64,000 nucleotides of DNA from Diphasiastrum complanatum (Eukaryota; Streptophyta; Lycopodiopsida; Lycopodiales; Lycopodiaceae). The number at the start of each line of letters is the position of its first letter. Position 1 is the stretch's first letter. Shown piece by piece: positions 10,403 to 22,322 of this stretch. A model generated the notes under the pieces. That model had not been told where the DNA came from and did not search any database. It saw only the letters and a program-made list of their open reading frames with translations. The stretch spans positions 63,905,067-63,969,066 of the forward strand of contig CM055100.1 of assembly GCA_029204225.1 (NCBI GenBank), given 5' to 3'. The position numbers and the translations under genes are program-made.

Positions 10403-12305
10403 CTACCTATCTTGCCATAATCTGACGTAGCCAAGAAGCTATCAGATCCAGGAGGCCAAGCATTCAAACGAACAACCATCAACAAAAGAACAGACTCCAT
10501 AATCAATGGCTTCAATCAGCAGCATACAGAGCAAGATCTGTACAATTCTTGATTCTTCATAATCTAACTTTCTAACCTGGAAAGTTAACACAACATTGAT
10601 ACTCAAGGGCTAAGGTTTGTGAATGGCACAGAGGAGATGCCTACAACATCAGGCAAGGAGCTACGCGAGTAGAGAAAAAAGAATGACAAGGCAATAGCCT
10701 TGCTATCTTCATCCATCGAAGATAGTCCCACACTTGACCTGGCAACACTCTCCAAAACTAAAGAGATGTGGGATGCACTGCTCACAAGATTTCAAACGAA
10801 ATCAGGAAGTCAAATCATGATGCTGAAAGATCAACTGACAAATCTATAGTGGGATTCGTAAGAAAGATGAAAGATCTATTTCTATCACTACATAACTCTA
10901 GAGCAGAGAATGCAGTGTCAACTGAGAAGCAGCTCACTTACCTGTTGAGAGCCTTACCCAGATCTTTCCAAATGACGAGAACCCTTCTCGCGAAAGATCC
11001 TACCATGAACCTCTAAAAGGCGATTGTCGAGATTCGAGATGAAGTCGAGGCCAAAGAACATCTTGATCGCAAAGATGGTTCTAACCAGGCCCTCTACGGC
11101 AACAAAGAAAAATCCAAGAAACAAATCTAAGCCTAAGAGAGAGTAGAATTAGAGGCAGGATCATGATCAGCAAGCAGAGGGGACCAGCAAAGGCAACTGG
11201 AAAAGCAAAGAGAGGTCGAAACAACAAGGTGGAGAAAAGAAGACTTGCGTGAGATGCAGAAGAGATGGACACACAGTTGATACCTATTGGCTCAATCCAA
11301 AGATTGAGTATATCCACTGCCACAAGAAGGGTCATGCAGCCATGAATTGCCGCCTGAACCCAAGAAACAAATCAACGAAGAACATACAAGAGAACAGCAA
11401 TAGTTCATCCTATGTCGAGGAGCCTGAGAGCTTGAAAATGGGCCAAGAAAGATCGAACAAAAATTGTTTGACCGCCTATATCTGTGAAGACGTGTGTGCA
11501 GTGTCAACATCTGACACACACGAGGTGATCCTAGATTCAGAAGCGACCTCACACTTCATGACATCAAGACGAATAATGTCTGATTTCAGAAGTGCTGATC
11601 CTTCAAGATTCATTATTCTTGGACATGGATCTAAACATCAAGTGAACGGTATTGGTTCACTGTGGCTCAACACCAACGGCAGAGACAGACGACTCGAAGA
11701 CGTTCTGTTCGTGCCTACACTTCAGCAAGACTTGCTTTCTGTAGCAAGAATAGCAGATGCAGGGATGCGTGTGACGTTTTTTGATGAAGCATGCAACGTG
11801 GTTGATGCCAGTACCAGTACCCTGGTCGCTCAAGGCATAAGAAAGGGTAATCTATATCATCTGAAGGTACGCCTACCTGCAGATCAGGTGCATCGGACTC
11901 ATGATGATTCGCCAGACACTTTGTGGCATAGGAGACTCTGCGACATGAATTCAATGGCACTTTACCAAGCAAGCCTTCATGGAACGATAACAGCGGTCAA
12001 CATCTTGAATGCAACCAGTTTTAAGAGCAAGATGTCACGCACTCCATTCGTCAAATACTCCTATAGAACGACCAAGATTCTGGAGTTAGTGCATTCTGAC
12101 ATCTGTGGGCCTTTACGAAAATGAAACACATCGCGATCAAGTATTAAAATCAAGGATCTAATTGAAAAGAAGATGTTGGAGACCACCTTCATCGGAATGA
12201 AAGACATGGTTGCTGACATCTTCACGAAAGTCCTAGACAAAGGACTTTTTGAGAGACAGAGGAGCAGTCTTGGGATTGTAAAGATATCATGCTTTGAGAG
12301 GGAGT
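10403..12305 (+). pseudogene. Family A internal region 2, deleted gag-pol
   Basis: It holds the leader, a gag starting near 10506 with early stops, the zinc-knuckle region (second knuckle again with Tyr; the first has lost its last Cys, reading DTYW), a protease region with DSEATSHF, and pre-integrase up to HSDICGP near 12115. The sequence then jumps straight to the end of RNase H (from about 12125), so roughly 2.2 kb covering the integrase core, reverse transcriptase and most of RNase H is missing. A few bases at the junction match neither side, as after end joining. The frame 11249-12124 is the longest remaining. Confidence 0.85.
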
Positions 12306-13212
12306 TGAAGAAACAAAATGTTTCTGTTTACAAAGCTTTGTAGCTTTCAGCCCTCTGCCTGACGAAAATGTTTGCGAACAGGAAAGATTTACAAACACCC
12401 TAACAAGAAGACAGGAACGCGAAAGATTCAAGAAAGAAAATCTTTTGCGGTACAACAGGAGAAAGTCAAACGACGCGACACAAAAATCGTCGCGAAACCT
12501 TTTTCTGCCCTCACGCTCCAAAAAGGACCACAAGATCATGCAAGTACCCAGAAGTACAGATATATGATCTGATAGCATGACATCAGCAGATACACTCTAG
12601 GTCGTGGCTAATCTGCCACTCTTGTAATTTTCTGATTAGTTGTAGATGCTTAATTACTCTAATCTAGAAGTTGCACATAGCGACTATATACTCTCTGGAT
12701 GATCCTTGACATACAGACAGATACATGAAGTAGTCTGATGCTAGTAAGCAATCAAGACAAAAATACAGAACTGAGATCCACCTGCGAGCGAGACAATTCT
12801 CTGTAAGCAGGATCCACAAGTCTGCTAGTAAGCGAGACACTACTCGTGAGAGAACTATATTTCTCTCACGCCAACACACTGCGTGGATCTGCATGCAGTG
12901 CTTGAAGAATCAGAGAAAAATTAATAGATGATCTGTAGCTATTGTGCACATGTCACCTTTATGATGTATGATCTTGAATGCAAATGTGTTTGTTTTTATT
13001 CATGTGTCTGATTCTCTCTTCATTTAATTCCGCACATTGGTTGAAATTTTGTTGAATGCTACATTAATTTATAAACGTAGATCAGCAGTGCCTGACTACA
13101 TTCTGGAGGACTGTAGGAGTGATTCAACTGTTAGTGACCAACGATCACATCTGAACTCCATCCGAACTATTCGCAACTGTTTCGCTTTCGTGATCCATTT
13201 GTTGTTTCATCA
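12306..13212 (+). repeat. Family A LTR 3 (3' LTR)
   Basis: Starts TGAAGAAACAAAATG and ends TTTCATCA at 13212. The next bases are TAAAC rather than a primer-binding site, so this is the outer right end. Confidence 0.87.
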
Positions 13213-13470
13213 TAAACATGTTTAAGGTTTTCAGTTTTACGATACAATGTTGTTGATCCTGCTAAGACATAATCGTCAATGGCTTCGAAGGTTGTCAGAA
13301 AGTAAGGTTTGTGATAACGTGTCTAGGTATCTTGTAAACTATGTGTCAAACTAAGGTAGTCTATGTTGGATACATTTTTCATCTTGAGATACCTTATTAA
13401 TGAGGCTAAACATGAAAAACAAAAGGTATGATTACTGCTTCATGGATTGTGACATATATAGTTTATTCAT

Positions 13471-13690
13471 TATCACAAGATTACTCAAGGTTTTGCTCAA
13501 TTGGTTAGCTTGGCATCCAAAGTTTCTTTGGTCCCAAGTTCAATCCCCCTTGGAAACCAAGATGCATTATCACAAGATTCAGTCAAGGGTATTGGCTCAA
13601 TGGGTTATCTTGACATCCAAAGTTTCTTTGGTCTCAAGTTCGAGCCTCCCCTTGGAAATAAAGAAGCATTATCACAAGATTCATATGTTG
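13471..13690 (+). repeat. Two tandem tRNA-like (SINE-type) units
   Basis: TATCACAAGATT recurs at 13471, 13568 and 13670 and bounds two units of about 97 and 102 bp. Unit 1 has TTGCTCAATTGGTTAGC followed by CCCAAGTTCAATCCCC. Unit 2 has TTGGCTCAATGGGTTATC followed by CTCAAGTTCGAGCCTCC. These resemble pol III A and B boxes of tRNA genes (TRGYNNANNGG and GGTTCRANYCC), about 45 bp apart. The units match each other well and share CATCCAAAGTTTCTTTGGTC between the boxes. Confidence 0.6.
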
Positions 13691-13739
13691 ATATCAACTG
13701 ATACATCTTGCAACTCATCAATACACAGATGAATTCATC

Positions 13740-14024
<285 letters not shown>

Positions 14025-14025
<1 letters not shown>

Positions 14026-14500
14026 GTCCTTATGCACAGAATTGCTATTGTCCTCTTCTTCGTTTGGATCTGAATCATCCAATTCATTTATGGGGTTTTA
14101 ATCTTATTGTTTCCACATCAAAAATTTAACTTCTTGTTCAAAGATCTTTTTAGGTTTGAATATTGCCAAGATAGCAGATCAACATATATATATCCCTGGA
14201 AAAAGTTTTTCCATTGAAAGTGCATTATCAATAGTTTTGTATCCAATTGAAGAAACCATTCAATGAAAGAGTGCATTGTTTTGTTCACAGACATTGGATT
14301 ACTTACTCTTTGGAAGAGTTAAGCAATCCCATTGCTGAAACACTTCCTGAAGTTTTTGTTTATGAGGGTGGCTTTAAAGTATAAAGTAAAAATGGCATTA
14401 CATATAGTGAATCCGGGTGAGCCAATTCCACAGAGACGTTTGGCAAATCAAATCCTCGGGCAGAAGTAGCTAGCCCCTCTTTATTCCACTTTGTGCTTGT
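14025..14500. other. Unassigned left flank of element B
   Basis: AT-rich sequence with no supported gene or repeat. It ends at the TG of the element B LTR. Confidence 0.5.
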
Positions 14501-15190
14501 TGTTAAAAAAATTTATGAAACATGCAAGTACAATAACAACAATCTTTTAAGCATTGATCCAAATGATGAGAAATAACATAAATCTTTTCCCCATTCCAAT
14601 TCACTCTCACAATATTGAACATGGTCTAAAGATGGAGAATCATGATAACCAACAAACAAAACTAAATATTTGCTCAGAACACTCAACCTTGTCCAAGCGA
14701 TAAGAGCTTATTAAGTTTTTACAACCTTACAGCACATTCTACTTCTCCAATCAAATACAACTCTGCAAATAAGGCTAACTTATCAGGAGAACAACCAAAG
14801 AAATATGTTATATCAATGCCAAAAGTTGCAGCAGTCCGCTGCCATACAAAATCAGCAGAAACAAAAAGTTTCGATAAACTCATAACATTGCTTGACCTGA
14901 AAACAGGAAATGCTCATAACATAGCCCCTTACAAGAATAGAAGACACGAACTCAAGAAATGAGAAGAGAACGATACATTTCCATTCGTATTACAAGTATT
15001 CATTCTACTCAGACTAACCTATCTGCTTAGACTAACCTATTTTTTGATTATTTAATCAAACTACTGAGTTTAAAATATTCTAACTAACTATATGTATGAG
15101 TGGGATGACCACTTTCAACATAAGACAAAAAAGGTTGACGCAATCATTGAGTGGGTTAGTGGATGAGGTTCGTGGGGCAAATACTCAACA
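14501..15190 (-). repeat. Element B 3' LTR
   Basis: On the plus strand it starts TGTTAAAAAAATTTATGAAAC and ends AAATACTCAACA, so the minus strand has TGTTG...AACA termini. Confidence 0.85.
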
Positions 15191-15251
15191 CCCCCTCTTG
15201 AACCAATAACCCCATCCTACTCCCAAGCTTGCCCTATGTTTTTCAAATAAT

Positions 15252-15930
15252 TGTTGGAAATTAGGCCCACAGTTGTCTCCTTGGTGAATGACTAATTTCT
15301 ATTTCATGATTCTTCCTACCTGTTTATTGATCATTGATCTAGGGTCAGGTGAAACCAACTTTGGTTCTGCGTTTGCTCATCTGATACCTGCAGGAATCAC
15401 AAACTTAGACAGCCAATTACTTGAAGAACACCTACAACGGGCTTCCGGTTGATCTCCAACAAAGGGTAACCAATCTTGTCATAATTTCAAAGTTCAGATG
15501 TTAAGTTTAATAAGTCATTGAAGACTTGGCCATCTTCAAGGACTTCCACAAAACTTGCATTTAGAACAAGTCTGCAGAAATACATTACTTTTTCGACAGT
15601 CTGCAGAAATACACTATGTTTTCAATAGCTTCGACTTTTTCGCATTTTCTCAAAATGCGAAAACTTGCATAGTTCAAAAGTTTAACTGTTTTTAACACAC
15701 CTTCGGCTTTATGCGAAAAATGCGAAGAGAGAGAAAATTCCCTAAGGTCATCTATTTTCATGAGTTAAATTGTTTTAAATACATCATCGTCTTTTTGAGG
15801 GCACCTTCGGCTTTTTGCGAAAAATGTGAAGAGAGAGAAAAATCCCGAAGGTCGTCTAAAATAAACGAGGAACATTCCAGCGACGTCCTCATCCGCGTCA
15901 ACGATGCTGAATTATTGATCGTATATACTA
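15252..15930 (+). repeat. Element C 5' LTR, truncated at its 3' end
   Basis: Matches 18174-18858 and then jumps at about 15930 (GTATATACTATGT) straight into integrase coding sequence. It contains a hairpin with 12-bp perfect arms at 15637-15648 and 15652-15663, and two direct copies about 103 bp apart of a palindrome-like block CTTCGGCTTTWTGCGAAAAA (near 15702 and 15805). Confidence 0.8.
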
Positions 15931-15934
15931 TGTC

Positions 15935-18173
15935 AACTCAGCTAGATCCATGCTACATCAAGCACATCTACTAGCGAAGTTCTGGGCAGAAGCTACTGCC
16001 ACAGCCTTTTACGTGCAAAACATATCCAGCACCAAATCCATCAACAACAAGACTCCTCATGAAGTTTGGCATGGGCACAAGCCTAGTGTCAGCCATTTAA
16101 AAATCTTTGGTTGTATATGTTTTGTTCACATTCCTAAATAGCTTAGGAAGAAACTGGATCATAGGACAAATAAATATATTTTCATTGGCTATCCTGATGA
16201 ACATAAAGCTTATAAAGTTTATGATCCATTCACCAATGTAGTATTTGTCTCTAGGGATGTAATATTTCAAGAACATACATACTATGATTTCAAACAACCA
16301 TCGGTAAATGATGCTATGTCATTTCATCCTATTTTACGTAGCATGGATTCTTCCAACGTTGATGTTCCTTCTACTGAACCTGCAGCTACAGCTACAGAAG
16401 TCGAGCAGCCGACAGTACTTGTCATCAGAACAGACCAAGCTAACTCGAACAGATCTGAAGAAATTCAAGAAGAAGCATCATCGCATCCTGGTCAACCTAA
16501 CGTCTTCAGATCCTCACGGACTCGGACAGTTCCTAAGAGGTATGCACCTTAATCATTCTGGACTTCATCAGAAGAACCAGAGAACCTAGCCGAAGCAATT
16601 AGCTCCAAGGATGTTGTGAAGTGACAAGAAGCTATGGAAAGCAAGTACAACTCACTTTGGACGATCAAACCTGGACACTGGTCAACTTCCCCACTCACAA
16701 GAGAGTTATTGACAACAAGTGGATCTTCAAAAAGAAGATCAACTCTGATGGTTCCATTGCAAAATGGAAAGCACGGCTGGTGGCTAAAGGATTCACTCAA
16801 GTCCAAGGAGTGGATTATCAAGAAATTTTTAGTCTTGTCATCAAAATGCAATCAATCAGGACTTTGATTGTGTTAGCAGCCGCAGAAGACCTCGAAATGC
16901 ACCAAATGGATGTCAAGACAGCATTTCTCAATGGCAATGTCGAAGAGGAGCTGTACTCCTTCCAACCGGAAGGATTCAAAGTCAAAGGCCAAGAGCACAA
17001 AGTACGCAAGCTGCACAAAGCAATCTACGGTCTGAAACAGGCCACAAGAGCAATGGTTTGATAGAATCAACTCTTATCTCATTTAATTGGGATTTGCAAA
17101 CAATTTAGCTAACTCTAATGTTTATTCAAAGCATATAGACACCAATTCAGTTCACATAGCTCTTTACATGGATGATGCATTTATCCGTCTAACGACACTT
17201 CTCTACTGCACACTACTAAGAGTGATCTGTCAAAGGAATTTTACATGAATGATTTAGGAGCTGAGTCATTCTTTGCTACAAATTCACATTACTAGAAATA
17301 GACTTCAGAAGAAGATCTATCTTAGCCAGTAGGCATATCTAAAAGGCATTTTATAAAAGTTTCATATGTCTGATTGCAAACCAATTGAACCCCAACGGAT
17401 CCAAGTATAGTATTGACTAAATCTTCTTGTGCTGAGACTGATAGTGAAGTATTCGACTTAGTGAAGTACCATTATCATTCACTAATTGGATCTCTAATGT
17501 ATGCAATGCTGTGTACTAGATTAGATTTAGCATACACTGTTAGCACGTTAAGTCAATTCATGTCTAATCCTAGGATCTCTCATTGGAAAGCGTTAAAGAG
17601 AGTGATGAGATATATTCAGAGAAGTTTAGATTACATTTTATGTTATGATAGAAATGCTATCGACCCACTCATCCTGCGAGGCTACTCCGACTCAGATTGG
17701 GGAGGAACAGTCTCTACCAAAAAATCTACCTCCGAGTTCTGTTTCTATCTGGTAGGGGGACCGATTTTGTGGAACTCAAGGAAGCAAAAATTAGTCTCGC
17801 TTTCTTCGACCGAGGTAGAGTTCATCGCAGCATGCCAAGCTTCAAAAGAAGCTGTATGGATCAGGTTATTACTTCACGGCTTACATCGCACTCAGTTTAA
17901 TGCTACCACCATTCTGTGTGACAACATGAGTTGTATTTCACTGTCACTGAATCTCTGATTTCATGGCAAATCCAAGCACATAGAATTCTAGTATCATTTC
18001 ATTCGAGAGAAAGAAAGTTTTCTCAGGGCAAGTGATCCTTCAATACTGCTCCACAACAGAAATGGTCACAAACACCTTCACCAAAGTGCTTCCCAAGATC
18101 AAGCATCAGAAGTTTTTCAACATGCTGAACCTGACGAAGATACCAAGGCACCAACCATGACCTTAAGGGGGAC
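15935..18173 (+). pseudogene. Element C pol remnant (integrase C-terminus, RT, RNase H)
   Basis: It opens inside the integrase (LLAKFWAEATATAFYVQN, HLKIFGCICF) with stops at 16139, 16552 and 16622. The reverse transcriptase frame 16621-17061 carries WIFKKKINSDGS, VDYQEIFS, MDVKTAFLNGNVEEELY and AIYGLKQA. After a frameshift near 17055 the catalytic motif reads LYMDDAF near 17160, with a Met variant of YVDD. RNase H is largely open at 17413-17958 (GYSDSDWGG, SLSSTEVEFIAA, LCDNMSCISL). The tail reaches the purine tract at 18164-18173. Confidence 0.82.
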
Positions 18174-19361
18174 TGTTGGAAATTAAGCCCACAGTTGTCT
18201 CCTTGGTGAATGATAATTTCTATTTCATGACTCTTCCTGCATGTTTATTGATCATTGGCCTAGGGTCAGTTGAAACCAACTTTGGTTCTACGTCTGCTCA
18301 TTTGATACCTGTAGGAATCACAAACTCAGACAACCAATTACTTGAAGAACGTCTACAACGGGCTTCCGGCTGATCTCCAACAAAGGGTAACCAATCTCGT
18401 CATAATTTCAAAGCTCAGATGTTAAGTTTAATAACTTGAAGTCATTGAAGACTTGGCCATCTTCAAGGACTTTTACAAAACTTGTATTTAGAACAAGTCT
18501 GCAAAAATACATTACTTCTTTGACAGTTTGTAAAAATACACTCTGTTTTCAGTAGCTTCGGCTTTTTTGCATTTTACCAAAATGCGAAAACTTGCATAGT
18601 TCAAAAGTTTAATTGTTTTTTACACACCTTCGGCTTTTTGCGAAAAATGCGAAGAGAGAAAAAATTTCCGAAGGTCATCTATTTTCATGAGTTAAACTGT
18701 TTTAAAGACATCATCGTCTTTTTGAGGACACCTTCGGCTTTTTGCAAAAAATGCGAAGAGAGAGAAAAATCTCGAAGGTCGTCTAAAATAAACGAGGAAC
18801 GTTCCAGCAACGTCCTCGTCCGTGTCAACGATGTTGAATTATTGACCGTATATATTGTGTACAGTTGTCACAAAAGCCATATACTTCAAAGTAAACAACT
18901 TTCCCAATTAGGTGACAAGCATTCAATGTAATTAATACACTAGAAATCTATAAATAGGTCGTCCAAGCACAGATTAGCAGTTGCTCCGTCCAAGAGATGC
19001 ATTATTTGAGCCTCTCAATTACGCCGTCAATTTTGGTTGTAATTGTTATTTGTATTGTGCTTCAGTGTAATATAGCCGCAGCACGTTTTTATCAGTGTAC
19101 AACGTAGATGAATGCTTGTTGTGATTGAATGCACTTTCATTGTTGTTTGATCGCGCTTGTTTACTCACTCTGATCAAGACACGGACGTCTACGACTCCTC
19201 AGTTTCTGATCAGACGATGGCTGTCTTTGACGCCTGAGGAACTCGTGATATCATACTACTCTTCCATTTATTTCAGAACTATACTTCACGTTGAATCTTA
19301 TTTCAGTAGTACCACATACAAACCGTCTCCTATCTCTTCGGTGGACTGTATACTTGTTTCA
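18174..19361 (+). repeat. Element C 3' LTR
   Basis: About 1.19 kb if the end at 19361 is right. It carries the same internal palindrome blocks as the left copy, at about 18629 and 18733. Only its first 685 bp have a counterpart in the truncated left LTR, so the outer end rests on the terminal motif alone. Confidence 0.65.
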
Positions 19362-19523
19362 GAGTATGAATTAATTTTTAAGATCATGTTGGGTAATCAA
19401 AATGCATAAAGCTATAATCATCTTTAGCATAAGCTATCTATTAGACTATTTTTGCACCTAGCAGCCGATCAGAATGGGAGCTGTTTCGCAATATTCCTGC
19501 TCTCTTCTTCGTTCTCGTTTTTC

Positions 19524-21522
19524 CTATCTCCCTTGCCCCATCAATATTTTCCTACCTAATGGTTTTGTGAAGACATTAGCAGTCATATCAGATGTCTTAA
19601 TAAATTTAACTGCTATTTTTGGTTTTTGTATCATATCTCTGATATGATGATGCTTCAGTGGAATATGCTTGGTTCTAGAATGAAAAATAGGATTCTTGGA
19701 CAGATTCATGGCACTTTGACTGTCCATTTTAATCATTGTTGGTCATGCCTGTTCTGCACCAATCTCTCCAAGAATACTTCTTAGCCATATAGTTTTGTTG
19801 GTGGTCTTGGATGCTGCTATGTACTCGGACTCACATGATGATTGAGCAATTATGGATTGTTTCTTACATATCCAACTGACAGCCCCTTTGCATAACAAAA
19901 ACAGCCTCCTGATACTGATTTGCTACCATCTTTATTGCTTGCCCAGTTGGCATCACGGTATGCTTGCAAATTGAAGTCTGTGTCTCCTCTGTAGGTGATG
20001 CCAAAATCCGAAGTGCCCTTTAGATATTGTAAAATCCTTTTTGCATATTTCCAGTACATTTTGTCGGAATTTGTTAAGAATTGACTTAATGAGTAAACTA
20101 CAAATGCAATTTCAGGGTGGGTACAGACAATAAGATACATAAGACTTCCAACAAGATTGCGATATGGGATTTTTACCATCTTTGTCTTTTCTTCTTCAAT
20201 TTGAGGGCAGTCATTTTTAGTCAATATTGTCCCTTCTTCCATAGGAGTGGTGAATACCTTGTTGTTCTGCATTCCATATTCTTTTATCATTTCTAGTGCG
20301 TATTTCGTTTGTGCAAAATGCAAGGTCCTGCCCTTTCTGTTTCTGACAATTTCCAGTCCTAAGCAAACTTTTGCCTCACCGAGATCATAGATTTCAAATT
20401 CCTCTGCCAGTTTTCCTTTGATGGATTTGATCAATTTTATGCAATTCCCAATCATGAGGGAATCATCTATGAACATAGTCATGATAAGAAATTTTGGGCC
20501 ATGTCTTACAATGTATACATTGCAATCTGACCTAATAGGGTGAATGCCTAGAGATTTCAAGAAACCATCAATTATTTGATACCAGGCTGGAGTAGCCTAT
20601 TTTAGGCCCTATATGCATTTATTCAATCTGCAGACAAACTCAGGATGCTTATTGTCTTCAAAACCTAGAGGTTGAGTCATGTAGATCTCCTCACTTAGAT
20701 TTCCATGAAGGAAAGTTGTTTTTACATCAATCTAATGTATCTATAGATCTAGCTTAGCTGCAAAAGCAAGTAACAACCTGATGCTAGACATTTTAACTAC
20801 AGGTGAGTAGGTATCAAAATAATCTATTCCAAATTTTTGTGTGTAGCCCTTGGCTACCAATCTAGCTTTGTATCTAGCAACAGATGCATCATGCTTAGGT
20901 TTAGTCTCAAAGACCCACTTATAATCTATTACTCTTTTGTCTTGCGGCAATGTTGTCAAATACCAGGCTCTATTCTCATGCATTGACTTGAGTTCCTCTT
21001 GCGTTGTAGCATGCCACTCATTTGTTTAGTGCCACTCATAGCTTGTTGGTAAGTAGTGGGATCTTCAGTTATTCCACAGAATTCATCAGATTCCGTGAAA
21101 GCAACATTGAATTGTGCATTTTCAATTATCTTCCAAGAAGGCTTTCGAGACCTAATAGGTCTATTTCTTGCTATTGGTTGAAGTTGATTCTGAGGCTCAG
21201 TTACATCTTCATTTGAAACCCTGATGTTCTCATGCTCTAGTGGTTTAGCATGGTGTTCATATGAAACCAGGTTTTCAGGCTCCTCTAGTATATCTTCGTC
21301 TTCATTGAAAGCTTGAATAGGCTGCTCCAGAATATCCAAATTTGATTTATCATTGGTCTCCACCAAACTTTGTTCATCAAACTTTACATCCCTGCTTGTG
21401 TGAATCTTCTTAGTAACTGGATCATAGAGTTTGTAAAAATGAGACTCTTGTGAATATCCAATGAAAATGGTTTGCTTAGATCTCTCATCAAGCTTTGATC
21501 TCTTTCCAACTAAAATGTGCAT
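19524..21522 (-). pseudogene. Element B integrase tail, reverse transcriptase and RNase H
   Basis: Minus-strand frames are 20956-21522 (integrase C-terminus: FIGYSQESHFYKLYDP, then the start of RT), 20741-20983 ([22 protein letters not shown]-like [16 protein letters not shown]), 19850-20560 (palm motif MFIDDSLM, a Phe/Ile variant of YVDD; then RNase H GDTDFNLQAYRDANWAS) and 19524-19736 (HSRTKHIPLKHHHIRD). Stops and frameshifts separate the pieces, for example near 20590 and 19850. The order and motifs are standard copia. Confidence 0.85.
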
Positions 21523-21684
21523 GTAAGCTAAGCAGCCAAAAACTTTGAGATGGGATAGGTTAGGTTTATTCCATGACCATGCTTCAATAGGAGTCTTTCC
21601 TTTAACAATCGTGGTCAGAGTTCAATTCTGCAAATAAACAACAGTTGCCATGGCCTCAGCCCAAAATTCCTTGGAAAGGCTTGA

Positions 21685-22262
21685 TTAGGCTAGCAGGCAA
21701 CGGGCAGCATCCATTATGGTTCGGCTTTTGTGCTCTGCAACTCCATTATATTGTGGCGTATATGGAGTGGTACATTGTCTAGTAATGCCTTCTTCTCTGC
21801 AAAAATTTTTGAAGGCATTGCTGGTAAACTCTCTTCCATTGTCTGTTCTAAGTATTTTCAGCTTGTATCCAGTTTGTCTTTCAGCAAAAATTTTGAAGTC
21901 TTTGAATACTTTGAATGCTTTAAACTTCAACTTCAGAAAATAAACAAAGGTCATGTGGTTGTTGTCATCAATGAAAGTAATAAAATACTTGGAACCTGAA
22001 AGTGAATTGATTTTCATGGGACCACATAGATCCGAATGCACAAGTTCCATAATTTGCTCTGCACGGGTGCCTTGGTGACTAAGTGGATCTCGATGTTGTT
22101 TTCCAAGCACCCAAGATTTGCAGAAATTCTAGGAACTGTACGTGGTGTATAGCTATCCAGAATATCTCTTCTATGTGTAATGTGGGCAGTAGCACAAGAA
22201 TCTACAATCTCAGATGAGAGATATTCAGAAGTAGAACAAACAACATCATCAATTACCTCCAC
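21685..22262 (-). pseudogene. Element B protease and integrase core
   Basis: The protease motif is SEIVDSCATAHIT, with Cys replacing the Gly of the retropepsin DSG. The sequence then passes abruptly to the pre-integrase end (LGKQHRDPLSHQG), so most of the GAG-pre-integrase domain (about 100 residues) is deleted, with a frameshift. The integrase core keeps all three acidic residues: HSDLCGP, LRTDNGREF and YNGVAEHKS. Confidence 0.82.
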
Positions 22263-22322
22263 TGAGTAGGTAGCTTCTTCATCATCCTCAAAAATAGAAG
22301 CTTCTGCAACATTGGCTTTATC

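Larger units (their letters stand above)
4424..13217 (+). mobile_element. Copia family A, tandem LTR-internal-LTR-internal-LTR structure
   Basis: Three LTRs of 907-920 bp (4429-5340, 9470-10389, 12306-13212) alternate with two internal regions. The middle LTR is shared: it is preceded by the 3' end of internal region 1 with its purine tract, and followed by the primer-binding site of internal region 2. Outside the outer LTRs the five-base flanks are GAAAC (4424-4428) and TAAAC (13213-13217), four of five identical. That fits one original insertion followed by LTR-LTR unequal exchange. Both internal regions belong to one family by near-identity over gag, protease and pre-integrase. Neither copy can encode a complete polyprotein. 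Confidence 0.85.
15252..19361 (+). mobile_element. Copia element C, truncated, nested in element B
   Basis: The left LTR starts TGTTGGAAATTAGGCC at 15252 and the right LTR starts TGTTGGAAATTAAGCC at 18174, just after the purine tract TTAAGGGGGAC. The interior keeps only the integrase C-terminus, reverse transcriptase and RNase H. The end of the 5' LTR, primer-binding site, gag, protease and integrase core are gone. The right end is uncertain: ATACTTGTTTCA at 19350-19361 is the best TG..CA-type end, but no target-site duplication confirms it. The insertion separates element B's RNase H from its 3' LTR. Confidence 0.75.

Noticed and set aside
15247-19418. ATAAT as target duplication of element C (15247-15251 and 19414-19418)
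   Set aside because: It would place the right LTR end at a sequence without the CA terminus; the match may be chance in AT-rich DNA.
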